From Roseburia inulinivorans DSM 16841 (GTDB lineage Bacteria; Bacillota; Clostridia; Lachnospirales; Lachnospiraceae), in NCBI RefSeq assembly GCF_000174195.1, contig NZ_ACFY01000021.1, positions 1 to 64,000 of the forward strand: 64,000 nt of DNA, written 5' to 3'. Positions 8,326 through 16,578 of this stretch are shown piece by piece (position 1 is the stretch's first letter; each line of letters opens with the position of its first letter). The notes under the pieces were generated by a model. That model saw nothing but the letters and a program-made list of their open reading frames with translations. It searched no databases and was not told the origin of the DNA. Position numbers and translations under genes: made by a program.

Positions 8326-9479
8326 AATGTATTCAAAATAGCTTTAACACGATGCGAAAAAGTATGAAAATCCTGCATTTTTCCAAAAGCATTTTCAGCA
8401 ATCTGAGTACGTTCGCAGTCGTGATGCAAATAATAACGAATTTTTAAAATAAAATCTTCTTTATCTTCATAATAAACAAAATCTTCGTTTGGGAAAAAAT
8501 AATCCCAAAAATCAGCTTGGTAATTTGTAAACAAAAATCCACCACTGCCCATGATATCCATGCAACGGAGTGGGATGCCGGACTGGATGCTTTTTAATGT
8601 GATATTTAGGTTAATAAGGCTGTTTCTAAAAACAAGTGGCATAATGGAGTACCAGTCAATAGGACCAACATATTGAGCATTAGGTATATCTTTAGGACGG
8701 TTATGTGTGTACAGTTTTAACTGGAATTGCTCTGAAGCGGATTTTAATAAAGAAATCCTTTCATTACTTGTAATTTTTCTGCAAAGAAAATAATTGGCAT
8801 ATACATATGCTGCACTTTCGGTGCCATCTGGTAATGGTGTATAGGGAAGCGCTTTTTGCATGTCATTTAAAATAGGCTGAGTAAGAAGTTCTTCGAGAAA
8901 AAAAGAACCGTATACCTGTTGTTGTGCAGCCATAATCGCATTTAAGTAACCTCTTGTATAATCACTTATGGATGTAAGACGTTCAAAAAAATTATGATCT
9001 TCGTTATATAGAGATCCGACAAAAGAAACTTCTGAAGATAGTTTAGAACATAGTTCGGGTGGGCAGATAAGTTTGGAAAGTCGTTGTACATTAGCTGCCA
9101 GAGGAAGATAAAATACAGTTTGAATACCTGTATTTTTAAAAGTATAATAGGTTACTTTGTCAAACAAAAATACATAATTGCATGAGTTAATAAGACTGCA
9201 GGAGTACAGTGAAGTTAACGGACAGTCATAAACATAGGAAACATAAGGTATCCCATATTTTTGACAGCAGTTTGACAAAATCGGAAAATAATTAAAGGAG
9301 AAAACAAAACTGTAGTGGTCAGATTCAACAAACTTAAAAAAATCAGATTCAAAGGATGCGTTTACACGATCCTGATAGGAGGGGTGAGAAAATAAGTCAC
9401 ATTGAATTTCATTTTCTTCAAAAGCATCAATCATGTCCTGCTTGGCAAATGCGGGTGTATCTAAAAAAATAATTTTCAT
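8316..9479 (-). CDS. CgeB-like glycosyltransferase (DUF3880 plus glycosyl transferase family 1)
   Basis: A 387-residue GT-B-type protein. The N-terminal DUF3880-like half includes FVFSFNYFPILSNCCQKYGI and VSYVYDCPL, which in this family contacts the nucleotide-sugar region. The C-terminal family-1 domain has the pattern CMDIMGSGGFLFTNYQ, then the usual tail with EDFILKIRYYLHHD and repeated R-T-x-I-A-E-N-A. CgeB was named from a Bacillus spore-coat maturation gene; homologues are common in flagellar glycan islands. It lies 10 nt after its paralogue at 9490-10674, so the two form an operon that runs opposite to Maf. The acceptor and donor are unknown. Confidence 0.85.
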   Translation of the reverse strand: MKIIFLDTPAFAKQDMIDAFEENEIQCDLFSHPSYQDRVNASFESDFFKFVESDHYSFVFSFNYFPILSNCCQKYGIPYVSYVYDCPLTSLYSCSLINSCNYVFLFDKVTYYTFKNTGIQTVFYLPLAANVQRLSKLICPPELCSKLSSEVSFVGSLYNEDHNFFERLTSISDYTRGYLNAIMAAQQQVYGSFFLEELLTQPILNDMQKALPYTPLPDGTESAAYVYANYFLCRKITSNERISLLKSASEQFQLKLYTHNRPKDIPNAQYVGPIDWYSIMPLVFRNSLINLNITLKSIQSGIPLRCMDIMGSGGFLFTNYQADFWDYFFPNEDFVYYEDKEDFILKIRYYLHHDCERTQIAENAFGKMQDFHTFSHRVKAILNTLKS

Positions 9480-9489
9480 AGTTTATGGG

Positions 9490-10674
9490 TTATCCTTTCG
9501 TGTATCCATAGGCTAGTGTAAGCATTTCTAACAGCCTTTGGGGATAGGTATGTTTTTTCGTTATTGTATCGAATCCGTTTTGGGCTATTTCAGTACGTTC
9601 TTTATCATGTTCTAAATAATATTCGGCTTTTTTTAACAAATCTTCTTCATCGGTGTAATAAACAATATCATAGCCGGGAGTAAAATAATCGGTTAGTTCA
9701 GGCTGATAGTTTGTCAGTAAAAAACCGCCACATCCTAATATGTCAAATATTCGTAAAGGAAGACCATTCCGTATGGCTTTGGCAGTTATGTTTAAGTTGA
9801 TTTTACTGTGATGAAAAACAAGTGGCATTTCAGTAAGGGTTTTAACAGTGCCACAGTTTTTGACAGACAGGCCGGTTGTATCACTTGCAGTATATAAATT
9901 AACTGGAAAGTGTGCGCCTAATAATTTCATGGTTGAAATCCGTTCTATGGCAGAAACAATGGGGTCAAGAAGAAACTGTGCATAGGAAGAACGGGCGTTT
10001 TCTGGTGTTACACCTTCGAAGTCACATTGATTTTTTGCGATAGTACTCAGTTCGCTTACAATAGAATCAGATAAAAGAGATTCTAAAAAATGATAGCCAT
10101 AAACTTTGGATTGTGCCGTCATAATACTGTAAAGATAACCCTGCAGATAATCGGATAGCTGACCTAATTTATGATAATCACATTTTTCAGTGTACAGGGA
10201 TCCGACAAAGGAAATATCGTTTGAAAATTTTGCTTTATCGTCTGCGCTGCCAGAGTGAATGACAGATGACCAGCGGGCAGGATTGCTTGCAAGGGGAAGA
10301 TGGAAAATACAATTCGGGTTGTAATGGATAAAGGTATTATATTGTGCGCTGTCAAAAAGAAAAATACGATTCCATTCATTATAAATTGCCGGAGAATATA
10401 ACTCAGCCACAGGACTGTCAACTGTCCAGCAAAGATATCTTATTTTAAAAATATTACAAACCTCTGAAATAAAGGGATAAAAATTGATACTGAACACAAA
10501 ATCATAGGTATGCAAAAAAAGGGTATCGGACAAAAGTGATACGCCATCGGAAGGAGTAAAATTTTTATTATAAATTTCAATTGTAATTTCGTCCACAGTG
10601 TTACCTAATTGTTTAAAGGCATCAATGATATCTGGCTCACAAATGCTGCCGTAACGGTAAAAAAGTATGTTCAT
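9490..10674 (-). CDS. CgeB-like glycosyltransferase
   Basis: A 394-residue paralogue of the 8316-9479 gene with the same two-domain plan. It has the N-terminal DUF3880-like region (FVFSINFYPFISEVC; CWTVDSPVAELYS) and the C-terminal motif IFDILGCGGFLLTNYQ followed by EDLLKKAEYYLEHD. It is the first gene of a two-gene minus-strand operon; a good sigma-A promoter lies at 10716-10745. It probably adds one sugar to the flagellin glycan. Tandem paralogues suggest two successive or alternative sugar additions. Confidence 0.85.
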   Translation of the reverse strand: MNILFYRYGSICEPDIIDAFKQLGNTVDEITIEIYNKNFTPSDGVSLLSDTLFLHTYDFVFSINFYPFISEVCNIFKIRYLCWTVDSPVAELYSPAIYNEWNRIFLFDSAQYNTFIHYNPNCIFHLPLASNPARWSSVIHSGSADDKAKFSNDISFVGSLYTEKCDYHKLGQLSDYLQGYLYSIMTAQSKVYGYHFLESLLSDSIVSELSTIAKNQCDFEGVTPENARSSYAQFLLDPIVSAIERISTMKLLGAHFPVNLYTASDTTGLSVKNCGTVKTLTEMPLVFHHSKINLNITAKAIRNGLPLRIFDILGCGGFLLTNYQPELTDYFTPGYDIVYYTDEEDLLKKAEYYLEHDKERTEIAQNGFDTITKKHTYPQRLLEMLTLAYGYTKG

Positions 10675-10715
10675 TCTCGGAAATCCCTTTGTATAATTGT
10701 TATTTATATGCCGTT

Positions 10716-10745
10716 ATTATATACTAATTTGCAGGCATCTTACAA
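10716..10745 (-). promoter_or_regulatory. Sigma-A promoter for the two CgeB-like genes
   Basis: Read on the minus strand: TTGTAA (10745-10740), an 18-nt spacer, then TATAAT (10721-10716). The -10 is perfect and the -35 matches four of six bases. It lies 42 nt upstream of the ATG at 10674. Confidence 0.6.
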
Positions 10746-10788
10746 GCCAATATAAAAGGGAATGAAGGTAAAGTTGAAAATAGAGGTT

Positions 10789-10817
10789 ATGAGAATGCAC
10801 TAAAAGTTCGATATAAA
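10789..10817 (+). promoter_or_regulatory. Possible sigma-A promoter for pseB
   Basis: ATGAGA (10789-10794), a 17-nt spacer, then TATAAA (10812-10817). Each hexamer has one to two mismatches to consensus. A TTCGATAT at 10806-10813 resembles a sigma-28 -10, but no TAAA stands 15 nt upstream, so sigma-A is preferred. Confidence 0.35.
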
Positions 10818-10830
10818 TATAGAATATATA

Positions 10831-10861
10831 GCAGCAGGATGCTGCAGAGTAAAGCAGGAGG
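10831..10861 (+). promoter_or_regulatory. GGA-loop hairpin and Shine-Dalgarno in the pseB leader: candidate CsrA site
   Basis: GCAGC (10831-10835) and GCTGC (10841-10845) form a perfect GC-rich stem with loop AGGAT. AGGAGG follows at 10856-10861, 7 nt before the pseB ATG. The loop AGGAT with its closing bases matches the core of the known CsrA-binding consensus (ARGGAU). The same layout, with the same GCAGC/GCTGC stem, is found in the flagellin leader at 5229-5262. Confidence 0.5.
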
Positions 10862-10868
10862 CTTATTT

Positions 10869-11861
10869 ATGTTAAACGGCAAGACAATCTTAGTCACCGG
10901 TGGAACCGGCTCTTTTGGCAATCAATTCATTACATATGTTCTAGAACATTATGAACCAAAAAAAATCATTGTATATTCCAGAGATGAATACAAACAATTT
11001 ATAATGGCAAATAAATTTAAGCAATATAAAGACAAATTACGTTTTTTTATCGGTGATGTAAGAGATAAAGAAAGACTTTATCGTGCATTTGATGGAGTAG
11101 ATTATGTAGTACACGCAGCAGCTTTAAAGCAGGTGCCGGCATGTGAGTACAACCCAATGGAAGCTGTTAAGACTAATATCAATGGTGCGATGAACATTGT
11201 TGACGCAGCACTTGATTGTGGGGTAAAGAGAGTGGTTGCTTTATCCACAGATAAGGCTGTAAATCCGATTAATTTATATGGAGGTACAAAATTAGTTTCA
11301 GATAAGCTCTTTATTGCTGCTAATGCATATGCCGGGGCAAAGGATGTATGTTTTTCAATTGTTCGATATGGTAATGTAGCCGGAAGCCGTGGTTCTGTTA
11401 TTCCGTTCTTTAGAAATATTGTTGCAGATGGTGGAAAAGAACTGCCGATTACAGATTATAGAATGACACGTTTTTGGATTAGTTTAGATGAGGGTGTACA
11501 GTTAGTAATAAAAGCTCTGTCTGAGGCAAAAGGTGGCGAAACATTTATTTCTAAAATTCCGTCTTTTAAAATTACTGATTTAGCACAGGCAATTTTACCG
11601 GGATGTGAAATGCCGGAAGTAGGTATTCGTGAAGGCGAAAAGCTGCATGAAATTATGGTTACGAGAGAAGATTCGATGATGACATATGAATATGATAAAC
11701 ATTTTATTGTTTATCCACACTTTGACTGGTGGGATGATTCAAAAATTCAGCCGGGAGGAAGAAAAGTCGAATCAGGATTTGAATATAGTTCAGGTAAAAA
11801 CACAGAGTGGTTGTCTATAGAGGACATTGCAAAAAGATTGGAAAATGTGAAAGAACATTAA
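10869..11861 (+). CDS. pseB: UDP-N-acetylglucosamine 4,6-dehydratase (inverting), pseudaminic acid pathway
   Basis: A 330-residue extended short-chain dehydrogenase. It has the Rossmann motif TGGTGSFG near residue 10, the core DGVDYVVHAAALKQVPACEY, and a Y-x-x-x-K element in NLYGGTKLVSDK. The FlaA1/PseB-type ending has a WWDD segment. Length agrees with Campylobacter and Helicobacter PseB (about 333). It converts UDP-GlcNAc to the 4-keto-6-deoxy-L-arabino sugar, step 1 of pseudaminic acid synthesis. The ATG at 10869 is chosen because AGGAGG stands 7 nt upstream; an upstream in-frame ATG at 10839 falls within the leader hairpin. It is first gene of the operon ending at 16518. Confidence 0.93.
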   Translation: MLNGKTILVTGGTGSFGNQFITYVLEHYEPKKIIVYSRDEYKQFIMANKFKQYKDKLRFFIGDVRDKERLYRAFDGVDYVVHAAALKQVPACEYNPMEAVKTNINGAMNIVDAALDCGVKRVVALSTDKAVNPINLYGGTKLVSDKLFIAANAYAGAKDVCFSIVRYGNVAGSRGSVIPFFRNIVADGGKELPITDYRMTRFWISLDEGVQLVIKALSEAKGGETFISKIPSFKITDLAQAILPGCEMPEVGIREGEKLHEIMVTREDSMMTYEYDKHFIVYPHFDWWDDSKIQPGGRKVESGFEYSSGKNTEWLSIEDIAKRLENVKEH

Positions 11862-11890
11862 TAGATGCGAAAGATGGAGGATATTTAAAT

Positions 11891-13053
11891 ATGATACAAT
11901 ATTGTAAACGCTGCTGTCTGCCGAGTACAAAACCACATTTGTCATTTGATGAAGAAGGAATTTGTAATGCATGCAGAAATTATGAAAATCGAAAGAATGT
12001 AGATTGGGACGAACGAAAAAAGAATTATTAGATATATTAGATAGGTATAGATCCAAAGATGGAAGTAATTGGGATTGCATTATACCAGTAAGCGGTGGCA
12101 AGGATAGTACATATCAGGTTGTTACGATGCTAGAGTTGGGAATGAACCCATTATGTGTAACAGCTACAACCTGTGATTTGACAGAAATCGGAAGAAAAAA
12201 TATAGAAAACATCAAAAAGATGGGTGTTGATTATATTGAAGTGACAACAAATCGTGTTGTTCGTGCAAAACTGAATCGTATCGGACTGATCGAGGTAGGG
12301 GATATTTCATGGCCGGAGCATGTAAGTATTTTTACAGTTCCGGTACGTATGGCGGTTAATTTTAATGTTCCATTGATTATCTGGGGGGAAAATTCTCAAA
12401 ACGAGTATGGTGGTCCAGCCGCAGCGGTTGAAAATAATGTTTTAGACCGCAGATGGTTAGAGGAATTTGGCGGAATGTTAGGATTGCGTGTAAATGATCT
12501 GGTTGGGCAGGAAGGAATTACCAAAAAAGATCTGATTCCATTTACATATCCAACAGATGAGGAGTTGAAACGTGTCGGTGTAACAGGAATTTTCCTTGGA
12601 TATTATATCCCATGGGAAGGACTGCACAATGTTCTTGTGGCAAAAGCACACGGATTTGAAAGCTGGGGAAAAGTAGTAGAAGGCGATTATGATGATTATG
12701 AGAATCTTGATAATTATCAGGCAGGAATTCATGAGTATTTTAAATACTTAAAATTTGGATTTGGTCGATGTACGGATCAGGCATCCATGCATATAAGAAG
12801 GGGACGAATATCAAGAGAAGAAGCCATGAGAGTAATAAAAGAACGTGACGGGGCGTTCAGATGGACATATCTTGATAAAAAACTGGAAGACATTTTAGCA
12901 CCATTAGATATTACTGTTGATGAGTTTATAAAAATTTGTGATGAGTTTACAAATAAAAAATTATTTGTAACTGATAAAAATGGTAAATTAGTGAAAGATA
13001 AAAAAGGTAATTTGACAAAGATTAATTATGATAATGTAGATGAGGGTAATTAA
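11891..13053 (+). pseudogene. N-acetyl sugar amidotransferase (PseA/WbpG/LegA type), frame broken at an A6 run
   Basis: The first frame (from ATG 11891) has the N-terminal zinc-ribbon pattern CKRCCLPSTKP...CNACRNYE. The second frame (12004-13053) has the PP-loop IPVSGGKDST and the long domain that includes GENSQNEYGG and CTDQASMHIRRGRIS. The break lies at the A6 run 12016-12021 followed by G. One added A gives DERKKELLDIL and a single protein of about 387 residues. The local string A-AAA-AAG is also the classic -1 slippery heptamer. This family makes acetamidino groups from acetamido groups using ammonia from a HisH/HisF pair, which follows here. Likely target: pseudaminic or a related nonulosonic acid. 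Confidence 0.85.
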
Positions 13054-13055
13054 TA

Positions 13056-13669
13056 ATGGAGACAGCAATTATCGATTATGGAATGGGAAATCTTCTGTCA
13101 GTACAGCGAGCATTTGAGAAATGTGGGTCTGATGCCATTATTATCGATAATCCATTGAAACTCCGGGAGACCGAGCATATCGTGCTTCCCGGAGTTGGTG
13201 CATTTCCGGATGCAATGGAGAATCTGAACAAGAATGGATGGATAGAAGAATTAAATCATGCAGTGAGAAAAAAAGAAATTCCGTTGTTAGGTATATGCCT
13301 TGGTATGCAGCTTCTGGCGGAAAAAGGTTATGAAGTACGGGAGTGCAATGGTTTAGGATATATAGAAGGAGAAATTGTTCGATTTATACCATCAGAAATG
13401 AAGGAGAGAATACCACATGTTGGATGGAATAATATTGAAAAAATTTAGAGATACCATTATTAGATGGAATACCAGACAATACAAATTTCTATTTTGTACA
13501 TAGCTACTATTTCAAAGCATTACGAGAAGAAAATATAGCGGCGGTAACACCTTATTGTGGAGAGTTTCCTTCTATAGTTGTGAAAGATAATATTGTGGGA
13601 ACACAGTTTCATCCTGAAAAAAGTCAGAAAGCCGGTTTTAAAGTAATAAAAAATTTTCTCAGGATGTAA
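13056..13669 (+). pseudogene. HisH-like glutamine amidotransferase subunit, frame broken at an A6 run
   Basis: A class-I glutamine amidotransferase. The first frame (13056-13448) carries IDYGMGNLLSVQRAFEK and the nucleophile region LLGICLGMQLLAEKG. The remaining part, including the catalytic His-Glu of GTQFHPEKSQKAG, is in the -1 frame up to TAA at 13667-13669. The junction is the A6 run 13438-13443: a seventh A gives NNIEKNLEIPLLDGIPD. As read, the protein lacks its catalytic His and Glu. Together with the HisF-like gene it would feed ammonia to the upstream sugar amidotransferase; it is not the histidine-biosynthesis copy, since no other his genes are near. Confidence 0.85.
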
Positions 13670-13683
13670 TGAAAGGATAAGAA

Positions 13684-14442
13684 ATGTTAAAAGTAAGGGT
13701 TATCCCAACGTTATTATATAAGTCAGTAGGACTTGTAAAAGGTGTAGGCTTTAATTCCTGGCGCAGAGTGGATACAGTTTTACCAGCGATTAAGGTTTAT
13801 AATATGAGGGAAGTAGACGAATTAATTCTTCTTGATATTGAGGCAACAAATGAAAATAGAGATCCGGATTATGATGAAATCAGAGATTTTTCGAGAGAAT
13901 GTTTTGTGCCGTTCTGTGTTGGCGGTGGAATTCACAATATAGAGCAGATTAGGCAGCTATTACGTGCAGGTGCAGACAAGGTTGCAATTAATACAGCAGC
14001 GTATAGTAATATTTCGCTTATTACAGAAGGCGCGGATTTGTTTGGCTCACAATGTATAGTTGCAAGTATAGATTGCCGAAAAATAGGAACGGAATACCAT
14101 TGTTTTTCGCATAACGGTACAGTTGATACAGGATATCAGGTAGAGCAATGGGCAAAAAAAGTGGTAGATGCTGGTGCGGGAGAAATTTTATTGACATCCA
14201 TAGAACTTGATGGAACTATGGAAGGTTATGATATAGAATTAATAAAAAAGGTAACATCAAGTGTTTTTGTACCTGTTATTGCTTCTGGAGGAGCTGGAAA
14301 TTATGAGCATATGAGAGAGGCTATAGTTGATGCGGGAGCATCTGCAGTTGCGGCAGCAAGCATTTATCATTTTACAGAGCAGACACCGAAAGAAGCAAAA
14401 GAATATTTGCAGGAGCATGGGGTTGAGGTTCGGCTTATTTAG
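13684..14442 (+). CDS. HisF-like (imidazole glycerol phosphate synthase cyclase-like) subunit of sugar amidotransferase
   Basis: An intact 252-residue TIM barrel of the HisA/HisF family. It starts with LKVRVIPTLLYKSVGLVKG and carries the phosphate-binding turns FCVGGGIHN and PVIASGGAGNYEHM. Canonical HisF has CLDVKDGRVVKG at the N-terminus. Here RVIPTLLYKSVGLVKG is the variant seen in surface-polysaccharide clusters (WbpH/HisF2-like), where it works with HisH and a PP-loop sugar amidotransferase. It follows the HisH-like gene by 14 nt. It is the only one of the three trio members that is intact in this sequence. Confidence 0.88.
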   Translation: MLKVRVIPTLLYKSVGLVKGVGFNSWRRVDTVLPAIKVYNMREVDELILLDIEATNENRDPDYDEIRDFSRECFVPFCVGGGIHNIEQIRQLLRAGADKVAINTAAYSNISLITEGADLFGSQCIVASIDCRKIGTEYHCFSHNGTVDTGYQVEQWAKKVVDAGAGEILLTSIELDGTMEGYDIELIKKVTSSVFVPVIASGGAGNYEHMREAIVDAGASAVAAASIYHFTEQTPKEAKEYLQEHGVEVRLI

Positions 14443-14460
14443 ACTTTAAGGATTATAAAT

Positions 14461-16068
14461 ATGAAAAAAGTTATAGAAACACAGACCACCGGAATAGATG
14501 CAATTGAATTGTTAATGGATGAAACATTATGTGAAGGCAGGATAGTTATTCCTAAAATGATGGTAAAACAGGCAGGTGGAGTGAACCAGAAATTAAAAGC
14601 AGGAAAAAAATATGAGCTTATGATGCGTATTGCGGAAATGTTTCCCATTGAACTTATAGAAACGAACGAAAATGCAGTCGCAGATAACAGCATCATATTG
14701 GAGGATGATACACCAGAGAAAAAACAGGATTATGGATGGAAAACAGATTGTTATATTGCATCAAAATATGCTGAAGAACTGCAAAAAAGAAATTTATTTG
14801 ATGTAGTTATTCAGACAATACTAGAAGATGGAAATGTAAGAAAGAACTATAATGAGACAGTATATTTTTTGGAATTAATGCTTAAAAAGAGTGAAGAATA
14901 TTATCGAATTGATGATATGACAAAACCGATTCTAATTTATAAAGGGGATGATATTTGCCATAATGTGTTGACTGTGTTTGCAGAAGAATTTGGAAATGCA
15001 TTAGAACAGATGGGAAAAAATGTAATTTATTTTGACATGGCAAAAGAACCGATTGGAAACGTAACACGTTATATGAACCAGCATTTTTGTGCAATTATTG
15101 GCGTACAGTCCTACATGTTTTCTATTAAACTGAGTGATGAAAAACATTATATACATGAATATATTTATGGCCCCAAATTTAATTTTATTTTTGACCACCC
15201 GATCTGGTTAAAAAATCATTTAAATCATCATTTACAGTATTTTACAGTATTGACACTTGATGATAATTATGTTGACTTCGTAAAAAAACATTTTAAAATG
15301 AATGCTATTTTGTTTCCCCCTGCAGGGATAGAGAAGGCAGGAGAGGAACAGAAAAAATATGGACTGACATTTATTGGTACATATAATGATTACAGAAGCC
15401 AGCTTCCTGTTATTCATCAAATGAATCGTTCGATGCGTTTTTTCGCAAATCATTTGCTAAGTATTATGAGAAAAAATACTTGGTTAACGGCAGAAGATGC
15501 GTTTGATAGGACCGTTAAGGAACGAAGATTAATATTGAGTGAGAACGAATACTTAGATTTATTTTATGAGATGCGTCGGGTATTTTATTGTGTTATTCAT
15601 TATTATCGTGAGCATGTATTAAAAACCATTGTAGATAATAATATAAAGGTGGATGTGTTTGGAGATAGTTGGAAAGACTCTCTTTTTTACGGTCATCCTA
15701 ATGTGATATGGCATCAAGATGTTACTGTGGAAGAAAGTATAACAATTTGGAAACAATCGAAGCTCTCGTTAAATATTATGTCATGGCATAAGGCTGGATT
15801 TACGGAAAGGATGGCAAATATCATGTTGGCAGAAGCCGTTTTGGTTACGGATGATACAGCATACCTCAACGGTCGCTATAATGAGAATGACATGCTGGTT
15901 TTTCAGCTAAACCAATTAGAAAAACTGCCTTCTAAAATTCAGAAGTTGTTGTCAGATGATAAAAAGAGAAGTGAAATTGCAGAAAATGGACGAAAAAAAA
16001 CGAGGGAAGCGCATACCTGGCAAAAACGAGCCCAGAGTTTTGTAGATTTTTTATCGGAAATAGAATAA
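14461..16068 (+). CDS. Large CgeB-like glycosyltransferase
   Basis: A 535-residue protein. The first 120 residues are a helical extension; then come a DUF3880-like part (AIIGVQSYMFSIKL; FIFDHPIWLKNHL) and a family-1 GT-B C-terminal domain (WKQSKLSLNIMSWHKAGFTERMANIMLA is its core segment, followed by SEIAENGRKKT). It differs from the other CgeB-like genes here by lacking the GGF-TNYQ motif, having AEAVLVTDDTAYL instead. It sits 18 nt after hisF and before the small helical gene. Predicted cytosolic flagellin-glycan transferase; donor and acceptor unknown. Confidence 0.8.
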   Translation: MKKVIETQTTGIDAIELLMDETLCEGRIVIPKMMVKQAGGVNQKLKAGKKYELMMRIAEMFPIELIETNENAVADNSIILEDDTPEKKQDYGWKTDCYIASKYAEELQKRNLFDVVIQTILEDGNVRKNYNETVYFLELMLKKSEEYYRIDDMTKPILIYKGDDICHNVLTVFAEEFGNALEQMGKNVIYFDMAKEPIGNVTRYMNQHFCAIIGVQSYMFSIKLSDEKHYIHEYIYGPKFNFIFDHPIWLKNHLNHHLQYFTVLTLDDNYVDFVKKHFKMNAILFPPAGIEKAGEEQKKYGLTFIGTYNDYRSQLPVIHQMNRSMRFFANHLLSIMRKNTWLTAEDAFDRTVKERRLILSENEYLDLFYEMRRVFYCVIHYYREHVLKTIVDNNIKVDVFGDSWKDSLFYGHPNVIWHQDVTVEESITIWKQSKLSLNIMSWHKAGFTERMANIMLAEAVLVTDDTAYLNGRYNENDMLVFQLNQLEKLPSKIQKLLSDDKKRSEIAENGRKKTREAHTWQKRAQSFVDFLSEIE

Positions 16069-16155
16069 AAAATTTATTAAGAGACAGAAGAATTATGCCG
16101 ATATTAATAATAGTATTTACAGAAAGGAAAAGCTACAGGAGTGGCAGTGTATATC

Positions 16156-16518
16156 ATGGAAGATAACAGAAAAGAACAAATTGAAGCATTACAGGTATTA
16201 ACTGAATTTAACGGACGTTTAGTAAAAAATATGAGTATCCTTGTTAAAGAATTATCAGGGGAACGCCTTGATGACACGGATAATTTTGAAAAGGCAATTA
16301 TTGATGCAATTAACTGGGAAATTGAAGTGCTGAATGGAACGATGGAACTGTTAAATGAAGGAAAAGAAAGAATTAATAAAGAATCTTTTAATAAAGCGGT
16401 AGTAGCATTAGGAGAAGCGGTTGCTTCAAAAGATGATGCGAAAATGGCAGAGCAGTTTAAAAATATAATTCCTGTGTTTGAAGATTTAGGAAAAGCAGCA
16501 GAAGAAGTAATTAAATAA
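16156..16518 (+). CDS. Small acidic helical protein of unknown function
   Basis: A 120-residue all-helical protein (EDNRKEQIEALQVLTEFNG; AINWEIEVLNGTMELLNEG; NIIPVFEDLGKAAEEVIK) with no signal or membrane segment. I do not recognise the family. It closes the operon that starts with pseB and is followed by a terminator. The start is uncertain: GTG at 16141 has AGAAAGGAA about 13 nt upstream, while ATG at 16156 has AGGAG 14 nt upstream. The ATG is used here. The size and helical content resemble flagellar export chaperones, but that is only a guess. Confidence 0.65.
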   Translation: MEDNRKEQIEALQVLTEFNGRLVKNMSILVKELSGERLDDTDNFEKAIIDAINWEIEVLNGTMELLNEGKERINKESFNKAVVALGEAVASKDDAKMAEQFKNIIPVFEDLGKAAEEVIK

Positions 16519-16528
16519 AATGGAAAGG

Positions 16529-16567
16529 AAAAACCAGCTTTTTAGTTATGTTAAGAAGCTGGTTTTT
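16529..16567 (+). terminator. Intrinsic terminator ending the pseB operon
   Basis: AAAAACCAGCTT (16529-16540) pairs with AAGCTGGTTTTT (16556-16567) over 12 bp around a 15-nt loop, ending in T5. It stands 10 nt after the small helical gene. The GNAT gene at 16579 begins only 11 nt later, with no clear promoter of its own, so it probably depends on read-through. Confidence 0.85.
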
Positions 16568-16578
16568 AATATAGGTTA

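Noticed and set aside
2608..13443. Global undercalling of long A runs as the sole cause of the frameshifts
   Set aside because: A7 at 14154-14160 and A8 at 6500-6507 and 15993-16000 lie in intact genes, so long runs are often read correctly. Local error at three sites is still possible and is kept as an option in the finding.
13056..14442. Histidine biosynthesis genes
   Set aside because: HisH- and HisF-like genes occur here without any other his gene and directly after a sugar amidotransferase; this is the known sugar-modification arrangement.
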